A DNA stretch of 64,000 nucleotides, taken from positions 620,001 through 684,000 of the forward strand of contig NZ_CP013443.1 of the NCBI RefSeq assembly GCF_001718835.1. The letters run 5' to 3'. The notes below the pieces were generated by a model. The model made no database searches. It saw only the letters and a program-made list of their open reading frames with translations, and was not told the DNA's origin. Both the position numbers and the translations under genes were made by a program. This stretch comes from Burkholderia cepacia (GTDB lineage Bacteria > Pseudomonadota > Gammaproteobacteria > Burkholderiales > Burkholderiaceae). Below, in pieces: positions 46,711 to 54,261 of the stretch; within the stretch, counting starts at the first letter, position 1; the number at the start of each line of letters is the position of its first letter.

Positions 46711-47167
46711 CTTCTGCCGAGCGTCAGCGGCTGTCATCGTGTCCACGTTGCTGGCGGGCGGTTGTGCGTCAGGTGCATTGGGAGCAAGCAGCACGTCAAA
46801 ACCATTTCCGCCGGGCGCGCAGGATCCGCACGCGCCTCATCCCGGTTCGATCTCCGTGAAGTACGCATGGAACGGTTCGACGGAGATCTGGAAGGCCGCC
46901 GAATTGCCGGAGTCGTTCGTATTTCGCTGCAGCGATGCGAACGGGCATTCCGTCGCGCGGGGTCACGCTGCGTGGTGTATTCCTGTCGTCGAAATCGAGA
47001 CCGTTTCGGTCGATCAGGCTGGCTGGCCAGCCGAGCCGACGGTGGCCCATTCGATCTCGAGCTCGCTCTACGGCCCCGGTCATATCTTCCTCGAGCAGGT
47101 GACGTCGGGACCCTCGAGCACGAAACGACTCCGATCGAATGATGCATGTCCGCGGAAATCTCCATGA
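46682..47167 (+). CDS. Putative lipoprotein of unknown function, possibly frame-damaged
   Basis: 161 residues as read. An N-terminal signal with a Cys in LLAGGCASG (about residue 28) suggests a lipoprotein, though the residue at -3 is Ala rather than Leu. The middle part reads as a coherent beta-rich domain (VKYAWNGSTEIWKAAELP, VSVDQAGWPAEPTVAHS). The end, after FLEQV, looks out of frame; adding one base near 47099 would give DVGTLEHETTPIE and a stop at 47142, just before the next start. It overlaps the end of the previous broken gene by 29 bases. No family recognised. Confidence 0.4.
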   Translation: MNISTRSPSNFCRASAAVIVSTLLAGGCASGALGASSTSKPFPPGAQDPHAPHPGSISVKYAWNGSTEIWKAAELPESFVFRCSDANGHSVARGHAAWCIPVVEIETVSVDQAGWPAEPTVAHSISSSLYGPGHIFLEQVTSGPSSTKRLRSNDACPRKSP

Positions 47168-47340
47168 CCGAGATCCCTCCGTCTACACGGTTCAACCGAA
47201 CGACACGTTGAGCGCGATCGCCGTTTGCGCAAGGCATATTGTCTGGTCCGAGCTACAAGGAAAACGACTACGACGGCAAGATGAAGGCCAATTTCGACGT
47301 ATTCGAAAAGGCGGATGCCGACAAGAAAAAGGGAAAGTGA
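47146..47340 (+). pseudogene. Small LysM-like gene with two frame breaks
   Basis: Starting from the ATG at 47146 (MSAEISMTEIP), adding one C in the CCC at about 47175 gives VYTVQPNDTLSAIAV, the first half of a LysM-like motif. Removing one T from the TTT at 47223-47225 then leads to AQGILSGPSYKEND and KMKANFDVFEKADADKKKGK with a stop at 47338-47340. The rebuilt protein would be about 65 residues. LysM motifs bind peptidoglycan; here only the YTVQPNDTLSAIA part matches. Its stop overlaps the following start (TGATG). Confidence 0.4.
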
Positions 47341-47972
47341 TGAAGCGATTCTTGTTGGGATGGGCGGCGGCCGCGGCTCTGATGGCGGTGGGATGCGCAG
47401 GCGCCGACGAATTGCGCGCGGGCGTCTACGAATTGCGCAGCGTGCCGGGCACGCAGCTTGACTATCGGAAGGTGTACGTCGCGGTCGACAAGGGGGCGGT
47501 GACCGGCTATTTCGACAACCCGTTCACGGCGCCGGCCGTGAACAATCCGGATCGGGATCCGACGTGCCGTTTCCTGCTGAAGGGGGAAGCGGAGAAGGGC
47601 GGCGCGGTCGGTCTCGCCACGTATTTCGCGGGTGAACGGGGCGGGCGGATAAGCGTTTCGCCAGGCGATCGCGGCGTATGGAACGTGCGAGTCGACGGAG
47701 ATCTGCCCAATTGCGAAGTGCCGACTATCGAAAGCGGGGATTTCCTGACGTTCAAGGCGAGCCGAAACTGGATCGGCTTCGCGACGGTTGCCAGTAAGCG
47801 GGCGCCGCTCTATATGGCTGCGCAGGATTCTGCACGCAGCAAGGCCTATGTCGTGAACGGTGACGTCGCCGCCGTGCTCGTGAGGCAAGGCGACTGGGTT
47901 CAGATCGATTACTTTGCGCGCGGCAGCGATGTGGTCCGCTGGATCAAGCGGAGCGACCTGCGCGACGATTGA
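47340..47972 (+). CDS. Exported SH3-like-domain protein of the accessory patch
   Basis: 210 residues, intact. The signal peptide MKRFLLGWAAAAALMAVG is followed by CAGADEL, which may be lipidated at Cys or cleaved after AGA. The centre (about 30-140) is an unknown beta-rich domain with Cys residues. The C-terminal 65 residues (RAPLYMAAQDSARSKAYVVNGDVAAVLVRQGDWVQIDYF) resemble a bacterial SH3 domain of the type seen in cell-wall proteins and in some toxin-neutralising proteins. The ATG overlaps the preceding stop, with AAGGGAAAG upstream. The 3' end overlaps the convergent LysR gene by 29 bases. Confidence 0.6.
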   Translation: MKRFLLGWAAAAALMAVGCAGADELRAGVYELRSVPGTQLDYRKVYVAVDKGAVTGYFDNPFTAPAVNNPDRDPTCRFLLKGEAEKGGAVGLATYFAGERGGRISVSPGDRGVWNVRVDGDLPNCEVPTIESGDFLTFKASRNWIGFATVASKRAPLYMAAQDSARSKAYVVNGDVAAVLVRQGDWVQIDYFARGSDVVRWIKRSDLRDD

Positions 47973-48855
47973 CCGGCGCAAGTGCAACTTGCTCGACCGC
48001 ATCGACGAAAGCCCGCTTGACCGGGCTGTCGAGGTCGGTCCACGCGAGGCCGATACCGGTGCGGTGCCCGGCCAGGTCGAGCGGCCGCGCGAGCACGTTC
48101 GGCGGCAGCGCGCTGGCCGCCTCCGCCGGCATCAGCCCGATGCCCATCCCCGCCGCGACGAGCGCGAGCATCGTCGTGAATTCCCCGAACTCCTGGGCGA
48201 TCTCGAGCGTCGTGCCCGCGCGGCTCAGCGCGAGCAGCATGTCGTCGTGAAAGCCCGGCGCGTAGCGGCGCGCGAGCACGAACGCGGGCTGGCCGCGCAG
48301 CGCGGCCGACGGGATCGCGTCGTGCGCGGCGAGTGGATGGTCGAGCGGCAGCGCGACGACGAAGCCTTCCTCGAGCACCACGCGCGTGTCGATGCCCGCA
48401 TACGCGGCCGGCAGCCGGATCATCCCGAAATCGATCCGCCGGTCGCGCAGTGCGGCAACCTGGTCGGGCGTCGGCATGTCCTTCAGTTCGAGCGTGATCA
48501 GCGGATAGCGCTCGCGCATCGTGCGCAGCACGGCCGGCAGCAGCGCGGGCAGCACCGACGACACGAACGCGATCCGCAGCGTGCCGATCTCGCCGCGGCT
48601 CGACAGCCGCGCCATCTGTTCCGCGCGCGCGGCCTGCTGCAGCGTGGCGCGTGCTTCGGGCAGGAACACGCGCCCGGTGTCGCTCAGTTCGACCTTGTGC
48701 CGGTCGCGCTCGAACAGGCGTGCGCCGAGTTCTTCCTCGAGCGCCTTGATCTGCATGCTCAGCGCGGGCTGCACGATGAACAGGCGCTGCGCGGCGCGCC
48801 CGAAATGCAGTTCTTCCGCGAGCGTGACGAAGGCGCGCAATTGCTTGAGTTCCAT
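47944..48855 (-). CDS. LysR-family regulator next to the idn genes
   Basis: 303-residue LTTR. The N-terminal helix-turn-helix (MELKQLRAFVTLAEELHFGRAAQRL ...) and effector domain (about 90-300) are complete. It is divergent from idnO, with a dyad-symmetric LTTR site in the 151-base gap, so it probably controls idnO-idnD. Effector unknown. Confidence 0.88.
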   Translation of the reverse strand: MELKQLRAFVTLAEELHFGRAAQRLFIVQPALSMQIKALEEELGARLFERDRHKVELSDTGRVFLPEARATLQQAARAEQMARLSSRGEIGTLRIAFVSSVLPALLPAVLRTMRERYPLITLELKDMPTPDQVAALRDRRIDFGMIRLPAAYAGIDTRVVLEEGFVVALPLDHPLAAHDAIPSAALRGQPAFVLARRYAPGFHDDMLLALSRAGTTLEIAQEFGEFTTMLALVAAGMGIGLMPAEAASALPPNVLARPLDLAGHRTGIGLAWTDLDSPVKRAFVDAVEQVALAPVNRRAGRSA

Positions 48856-48876
48856 GGGCGGCGGGCAGGCGTGGGC

Positions 48877-48899
48877 GGTAATCAGATTTCATGATAACC
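48877..48899. promoter_or_regulatory. LTTR operator between LysR and idnO
   Basis: GGTAATCA at 48877-48884 and TGATAACC at 48892-48899 form an imperfect dyad (7 of 8 positions). Inside it ATC at 48881-48883 and GAT at 48893-48895 are 9 bases apart, the classic LTTR pattern (T-N11-A). Confidence 0.6.
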
Positions 48900-49006
48900 G
48901 GATCAAAAAAGACCATTGGCGCGAGGCCCGGCCGGCGGCCGAAGATACCGTCAACGCGAGACCGGCCGCGATGGGCCGCCGGCTCGACTGGCACGAGGAG
49001 ACATGC

Positions 49007-49780
49007 ATGACCCACGCGCTCGAACGGTTCCGCCTCGACGGCCGCCGCGCACTGATTACCGGTTCCGGACGCGGGATCGGGCTGACGCTCGCCCGCGGGC
49101 TGGCCGAAGCCGGCGCGGCGATCGTCATCAACGATCGCAATGAGGAGAAGGCCGCGACGCTCGTGCGGCACCTGCGCGAGGAAGGCTTCGCGGCCGACTA
49201 CGCGGTCTTCGACGTCGCCGAGCACGCGCAGGTGCGTGCGGCGGTCGACGATTTCGAGGCGCGCGTCGGCGCGATCGACATCCTCGTGAACAACGCGGGC
49301 ATCCAGCGCCGCGCGCCGCTCGACGCATTCGAACCCGACGACTGGCAGGCACTGATGCGCGTGAACCTCGACGGCGTGTTCAACGTCGCGCAGGCGGTGG
49401 CGCGGCACATGATCGCGCGCGGCCGCGGGAAGATCATCAACATCTGCTCGGTGCAGAGCGAACTCGCGCGGCCGACGATCGCACCGTATGCGGCGACCAA
49501 GGGCGCGGTGCGGATGCTGACGAAAGGGATGTGCGCCGACTGGGCGCGCCACGGCATCCAGGCGAACGGCCTCGCCCCCGGCTATTTCGAAACCGAACTC
49601 AACCGCGCGCTGGTCGACGACGCGGCGTTCTCCGACTGGCTGTGCAAGCGCACGCCGGCCGGCCGCTGGGGGCGCGTCGACGAGCTGTGCGGGGCGGCGA
49701 TCTTCCTCGCGTCGGCCGCGTCCGATTTCGTGAACGGCCAGACGCTGTTCGTCGACGGCGGCCTGACCAGCGCCGTATAA
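49007..49780 (+). CDS. idnO: Gluconate 5-dehydrogenase (SDR family)
   Basis: 257-residue SDR with TGSGRGIG, NNAGIQRR and the YAATK active site. NNAGIQRRAPLDAFEPDDW closely resembles gluconate/5-ketogluconate reductase (IdnO/Gno). It interconverts D-gluconate and 5-ketogluconate. The ATG at 49007 follows GAGGAGA. Followed after 11 bases by idnD, so L-idonate could be converted through 5-ketogluconate to gluconate. Confidence 0.85.
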   Translation: MTHALERFRLDGRRALITGSGRGIGLTLARGLAEAGAAIVINDRNEEKAATLVRHLREEGFAADYAVFDVAEHAQVRAAVDDFEARVGAIDILVNNAGIQRRAPLDAFEPDDWQALMRVNLDGVFNVAQAVARHMIARGRGKIINICSVQSELARPTIAPYAATKGAVRMLTKGMCADWARHGIQANGLAPGYFETELNRALVDDAAFSDWLCKRTPAGRWGRVDELCGAAIFLASAASDFVNGQTLFVDGGLTSAV

Positions 49781-49791
49781 GGAGAACCATC

Positions 49792-50850
49792 ATGCGGATG
49801 CGTTGCATGTGTGTCGTGATCCACGGGCCGAACGACCTGCGGGTGGAAGAGCAGGACACGGGCGAGATCGGCCCGGGGCAGGTGCGCGTCGATGTCGCGA
49901 TGGGCGGCATCTGCGGCTCCGATCTCCATTACTTCCGGCACGGCGGCTTCGGTGCGATCCGGCTGCAGCAGCCGATGGTGCTCGGTCACGAGGTCGCCGG
50001 CACCGTCGCGGAAGTCGCGCCGGACGTGACGTCGGTGAAGGTCGGCGATCGCGTCACGGTCAATCCGAGCCGGCCGTGCGGTGCGTGCCGCTACTGCCTG
50101 GAAGGGTTGCCGAACCAGTGCCTCGACATGCGCTTCTACGGCAGCGCGATGCGGATGCCGCACGTGCAGGGCGCATTCCGCGACGCGCTCGTGTGCAACG
50201 CGGCGCAGTGCGTGAAGGTTGCCGATCACGTGCCGATGTCGCTCGCGGCGCTTGCCGAACCGTTCGCGGTCGGTCTGCATGCGGTGTCGCGCGCGGGCTC
50301 GCTGATCGGCAAGCGCGTGCTCGTGTCGGGCTGCGGGCCGATCGGCGTGCTCGCCGTCGCGGCGGCGCGCGTGCACGGCGCGGCGGAGATCGTCGCGACC
50401 GACGTCGTCGAGGCGCCGCTGGAAGTGGCGGGCGCGCTCGGCGCCGACCGCACGATCAACGCGGCGGCCGACGCCGGTTGGGTCGAGCGCTACAGCGCCG
50501 ACAAGGGCACGTTCGACGTGATGATCGAGTGTTCGGGCAATGCGCGCGCGCTGCGCGACGGGCTGGACGTGATGCGTCCGCGCGGGGTCGTCGTGCAGCT
50601 CGGGCTCGGCGGCGACGTCAGCCTGCCGCAGAACGTCGTGGTCGCGAAGGAGCTGTCGATCTGCGGTTCGTTCCGCTTCCATGCGGAATTCGCGCTCGCG
50701 GTGCAGCTCATCAATGCGGGACGCGTCGACCTGCGGCCGGCCGTCACGCGCGTGTTCCCGGTGCGCGACGCGAACCTCGCGTTCGAACTGGCCGGCGACC
50801 GGCAGCGCGCGATGAAGGTGCTGATCGATTTCGCGGGCGAGGCTGCGTGA
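49792..50850 (+). CDS. idnD: L-idonate 5-dehydrogenase (zinc alcohol dehydrogenase family)
   Basis: 352-residue MDR enzyme. GGICGSDLHYFRHGG and GHEVAG carry catalytic-zinc ligands, and PCGACRYCLEGLPNQC is the structural zinc lobe. GCGPIGVLAVAAA is the dinucleotide loop. The SDLHYFRHGG form is typical of L-idonate dehydrogenase. The ATG at 49792 follows GGAGAA. It forms an operon with idnO. Confidence 0.87.
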   Translation: MRMRCMCVVIHGPNDLRVEEQDTGEIGPGQVRVDVAMGGICGSDLHYFRHGGFGAIRLQQPMVLGHEVAGTVAEVAPDVTSVKVGDRVTVNPSRPCGACRYCLEGLPNQCLDMRFYGSAMRMPHVQGAFRDALVCNAAQCVKVADHVPMSLAALAEPFAVGLHAVSRAGSLIGKRVLVSGCGPIGVLAVAAARVHGAAEIVATDVVEAPLEVAGALGADRTINAAADAGWVERYSADKGTFDVMIECSGNARALRDGLDVMRPRGVVVQLGLGGDVSLPQNVVVAKELSICGSFRFHAEFALAVQLINAGRVDLRPAVTRVFPVRDANLAFELAGDRQRAMKVLIDFAGEAA

Positions 50851-50938
50851 CGCCGGCAGGGCGGATGAGTGGTCGGGCGGCCGCCATCCGCTCCTGCGCG
50901 ATCCCGCGACGGATTGCGTCCCGCCGGCGGGCGTCGCG

Positions 50939-52138
50939 CTACTGCGGCGCCTGCCTTGCGCCGACGCGCTGCGACGCAAGCCAGAGTGCGATCAGCACGC
51001 CCGCGAGCGCCGCGCCCGCGACGCACACGCCGCGCCAGCCGTCGATGCCGTACGCGACGCTCGCCGCGAACGACCCGAGCGCGCCGCCGATGAAGTAGCT
51101 CGTCAGGTAGATCGTCGTCACGCGGCTGCGCGCGTTGCCGGCCAGCGCATAGATCACGCTCTGGTTCGAGATGTGCATCCCCTGCACGCCGACGTCGAGC
51201 AGCAGGATGCCCGCGATCAGCGCCGCGAGCGAGTGCGCGCCGGCCGCGATCAGCGCGAACGACGCGAGCACGGCCGCCGCGAACAGCCCCGTCGCCGCAT
51301 TGCCGTGTCCGCGATCGACCAGCCTGCCGGCCGACGTCGCCGCGAGCGCGCCTACCGCGCCGACGACGCCGAACAGGCCGATCTGCCCTTCGGAATAGCT
51401 GTACGGCGGCTGGCTCAGCAGGAACGTGAGGCCCGTCCACAGCAGGCTGAAGCACGCGAACACGAGCGCGCCGTAGGTGGAGCGCAGCGCGATCAGCGGT
51501 TGCGCGCGCACCAGCGCGACGAGCGACTTCATCAGCGCCGCATAGTCGAGGCGCGCGTCGCGGCGATCCTTCGGCAGCTTCACGGCGAGCACGACCGTCA
51601 GCACGAACACCATCGCCGCGGCGATGCCGTACACCGCCCGCCAGCCGAGCCCGTCGGCGATCGCACCGGCCGCCACGCGCGCGAGCAGGATGCCGAGCAG
51701 CAGCCCGCTCATGACGGTGCCGACCGCGCGGCCGCGCGAGCGCGCGTCGGCGAGCGACGCCGCGAACGGCACCAGCAACTGCGTCGAACAGGTGACGAAG
51801 CCGACCGCGACGTTCGCGGCGATGAATGCATGGAAGTTCGTGCTGCACGCGACGCCCGCCAGCGCGACGACGTTGAGCATCAGCAGCCGCACGATCAGCG
51901 TGTGGCGGTTGACAGCGTCGCCGAGCGGGACGATCAGCAGCAGGCTCGCCGCATAACCGAGCTGCGTCAGCGTGACGAGATAGCCGAGTTCGGTCGGCGC
52001 GCGGCCGAAGCTGTGCGCGATCGCGGCGAGCAGCGGCTGCGCGTAGTAGATGTTGCCGATGACGATGCCGCACGCGCACGCGAACAGCAGCGTCATGCCG
52101 CGCGTCAGGGCGGGGTGGGTGTCGTGGTGCGGGTTCAT
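50939..52138 (-). CDS. Major facilitator superfamily transporter (sugar-efflux type)
   Basis: 399 residues with about 12 membrane helices and a central loop (about residues 185-205). GNIYYAQPLLAAIA near the N-terminus and the A-motif-like loop GDAVNRHTLIV between helices 2 and 3 fit the arabinose-efflux or drug-H+ antiporter group. It is divergent from the CynR-like LysR gene, so probably regulated by it. Substrate unknown. Confidence 0.85.
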   Translation of the reverse strand: MNPHHDTHPALTRGMTLLFACACGIVIGNIYYAQPLLAAIAHSFGRAPTELGYLVTLTQLGYAASLLLIVPLGDAVNRHTLIVRLLMLNVVALAGVACSTNFHAFIAANVAVGFVTCSTQLLVPFAASLADARSRGRAVGTVMSGLLLGILLARVAAGAIADGLGWRAVYGIAAAMVFVLTVVLAVKLPKDRRDARLDYAALMKSLVALVRAQPLIALRSTYGALVFACFSLLWTGLTFLLSQPPYSYSEGQIGLFGVVGAVGALAATSAGRLVDRGHGNAATGLFAAAVLASFALIAAGAHSLAALIAGILLLDVGVQGMHISNQSVIYALAGNARSRVTTIYLTSYFIGGALGSFAASVAYGIDGWRGVCVAGAALAGVLIALWLASQRVGARQAPQ

Positions 52139-52293
52139 CTTTCCGGAAATCGGCGGCGCGGGTTACGGGAAACGGGCCGGCGCGGTTGCCGCGTTCGCGG
52201 GCCGCGCCGATGCGGCGGGCGGGCACGGCGTGCCGGTAGGGAAGCGCGTATGATGCGGACATCCGGCCATAGCGTCCAAGACTGGCTTGTTAT

Positions 52294-52312
52294 GGTTTCG
52301 ATTGGCCAAACC
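52294..52312. promoter_or_regulatory. Candidate LTTR operator between the MFS gene and the CynR-like regulator
   Basis: GGTTT at 52294-52298 and AAACC at 52308-52312 form a perfect 5-bp dyad with 9-base spacing, and contain T-N11-A. An inner TTGGCCAA palindrome lies at 52302-52309. It is 16 bases upstream of the regulator's start, a usual place for autoregulation. Confidence 0.45.
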
Positions 52313-52327
52313 AATACCTGATTCGCG

Positions 52328-53226
52328 ATGCTACTCCGCCACATCCGCTATTTCCTGGCCGTCGCCGAGCAGCGCAGTTTCACGCGCGCGGCCGACGCGC
52401 TGCACGTATCGCAGCCGACGCTGTCGCAGCAGGTCCGCCAGCTCGAGGACACGCTCGGCGTGCAGCTGTTCGACCGCTCGGGCCGCACGGTGCAGCTCAC
52501 CGAGTTCGGCGAGGTCTATGCGCGCCACGCGCGCGCCGCGCTGCATGAACTCGATACGGGGCAGCGCGCGCTGCACGACGTCGCCGGTCTCGGCAGCGGG
52601 TCGTTGCGGCTCGCGATGATGCCGACCTTCGCGGCCTACCTGAGCGGCTCGCTCGTCGATGCGTTCAACACTGCGTACCCGAACGTCGCGCTGACGATCG
52701 ACGCGATGCCGCAGGAACGCATCGAGGCGCTGCTCGCCGACGACCGGCTCGACGCGGGCTTCGCGTTCATGCCGCCGCCCGGCTGCCGGACATCGACGCA
52801 CTGCCGCTGTGGGACGAGCCGCTCGCGCTCGTGACGGGCCGCACGCACCGTCTTGCGCGGCGCCGCCGCGCGCTGACGCCGGCCGAGCTCGGCGGCGAGC
52901 CGCTGGTGCTGCTCAGCCGCGCGTTCGCGACGCGCGAGAGCATCGACCGCTATTTCATCGAGCACGGCGCGCGGCCGCGCATCGCGATCGAGGTGAACGC
53001 GATCAACGCGATTCTCGAGCTCGTGCGGTGCGGCCGGCTCGCGACGGTGCTGCCCGACGCGGTCGCGCGCGAGAGTGCCGACCTGTGCGCGCTGGAGATC
53101 GATCCGCCGCTGCCCGCGCGCACGGCTGCGCTGCTGACGCGCAAGGGCGCGTACCGCAGCGTCGCGGCGCGCGCGTTCATCGAGCGCACGCTCGCGCATG
53201 GCGATGCGCCGGCGCGCGGGCGTTAG
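52328..53226 (+). pseudogene. CynR-like LysR regulator, frameshifted as read
   Basis: The N-terminal helix-turn-helix and start of the effector domain (MLLRHIRYFLAVAEQRSFTR ... LHVSQPTLSQQ) closely follow E. coli CynR. The frame fails in AFMPPPG near 52783 and stops at 52834. The rest (PDIDALPLWDEPLALVTG ... RAFIERTLAHGD) continues in the next frame to 53226. One added C (GGCTG to GGCCTG) restores a 299-residue protein, the same length as E. coli CynR. There are no cyn genes nearby; it is divergent from the MFS exporter. Probably a sequence error. Confidence 0.78.
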
Positions 53227-53326
53227 CGGACGTTGATCGACGTTGGTGGATTTTGGCCGGAACGCGCGCGGAGACCGCAAAGACTGAAGCGCGCCGCAAA
53301 GGCGGAACGCCCGGCCGAGCGGCCGC

Positions 53327-54019
53327 TCAGGCGCCCGGCGTCGGGAAGTACATGCCCGCGCGCTGCGCGGCGTTCGCGATGTGCGTTTCGATCGCGGTGC
53401 CCGCGGCGGCCGCATCGCGTGCGATCAGCGCGTCGACGATCGCGCGGTGCTCGTGCCACGTCGACAGCAGCAGCTCGCGCCGGTAGAACGGCATGCGCTG
53501 GCTTTCCTTCATGATGTCGGCGCTGCTGCGCAGGATCGATTCGATCGCCGCGTTGCCCGCGAGATGGATGATCCGCATGTGGAAGTCGAAGTCGAGCTGC
53601 GATGCCGCGTCGAGCGCGCTTTCGGTGAGCGCGACGTGCAGGTCGGCGAGGTTGTCCTCGAACCACGCGATGTCGTCGTCGGTGACGACGTGCGCGGCCA
53701 TTCGCGCGGCGAACCCTTCGAGCGCATAGCGCATCTGGTACGTATCGGGCGGCGACGACTGCTCGGCGAACCGCCAGGCATGCGCGGCCGTGGCCTGCGC
53801 GCTTTCGACATACACGCCCTTGCCCGCGCGGATGCGCAGCATCCCGAGCGCCTCGAGCGTCGACAGCGCCTCGCGCAGCGACGCGCGGCTGATCTCCAGC
53901 TCCTCGGAGAGCTGGCGCTGGGCCGGCAGCAGGCTGCCGACCGGATACACGCCTGCCTCGATCCGGTCGCGGATCGTCGCGATGGCGGCGTCGGTCACGG
54001 TATGCGGAACGTTTTTCAT
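53327..54019 (-). CDS. GntR/FadR-family regulator of the allantoin module
   Basis: 230 residues from the ATG at 54019. The winged helix-turn-helix (IRDRIEAGVYPVGSLLPAQ ... ISRASLREALSTLEALGML) is followed by an FCD ligand-binding domain (about 90-225) with its metal-binding His residues (FHMRIIHLAGN, HRAIVDAL, HIANA). It is divergent from the dctA-like gene. Matching GntR operators lie before both genes, so it probably represses itself and the transporter/allantoin genes. Confidence 0.87.
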   Translation of the reverse strand: MKNVPHTVTDAAIATIRDRIEAGVYPVGSLLPAQRQLSEELEISRASLREALSTLEALGMLRIRAGKGVYVESAQATAAHAWRFAEQSSPPDTYQMRYALEGFAARMAAHVVTDDDIAWFEDNLADLHVALTESALDAASQLDFDFHMRIIHLAGNAAIESILRSSADIMKESQRMPFYRRELLLSTWHEHRAIVDALIARDAAAAGTAIETHIANAAQRAGMYFPTPGA

Positions 54020-54032
54020 GAGATGAACTTTG

Positions 54033-54047
54033 GCCGGTCTGACCGGC
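54033..54047. promoter_or_regulatory. GntR operator at the regulator gene
   Basis: GCCGGTCTGACCGGC is a perfect inverted repeat (6-bp arms, 3-base centre) containing GGTCTGACC, which fits the FadR-group core GT-N3-AC. It begins 14 bases upstream of the GntR start codon, suggesting autorepression. Confidence 0.6.
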
Positions 54048-54205
54048 ATTGTAATCCGCACGCAGGCGGTGCACGAACGCCCTACGGGAAAGCCACGATC
54101 TGCCCCTGTCCGGTGCGTTTCGGGCGGACGGGGAGGGGTGGGAAATCCCTATTTTGTCCGTCCTTGACGCCACTATATCGGCTTCCTACTATCCACCATA
54201 ACATC

Positions 54206-54220
54206 ACTGGTCTTACCAGT
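54206..54220. promoter_or_regulatory. GntR operator upstream of the dctA-like gene
   Basis: ACTGGTCTTACCAGT is a perfect inverted repeat; its core TGGTCTTACCA matches the FadR/GntR consensus TNGTNNNACNA at every defined position. It lies 42 bases before the transporter start codon and shares the GGTCTnACC core with the site at 54033-54047. Confidence 0.7.
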
Positions 54221-54261
54221 ATGAACAGACGAAACTGCAACCGTTGGATCGGGAGAGCGCC

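Noticed and set aside
54244..54261. Upstream TTG start for dctA
   Set aside because: The GTG at 54262 has a GGGAG ribosome site at the right distance and matches the usual N-terminus.
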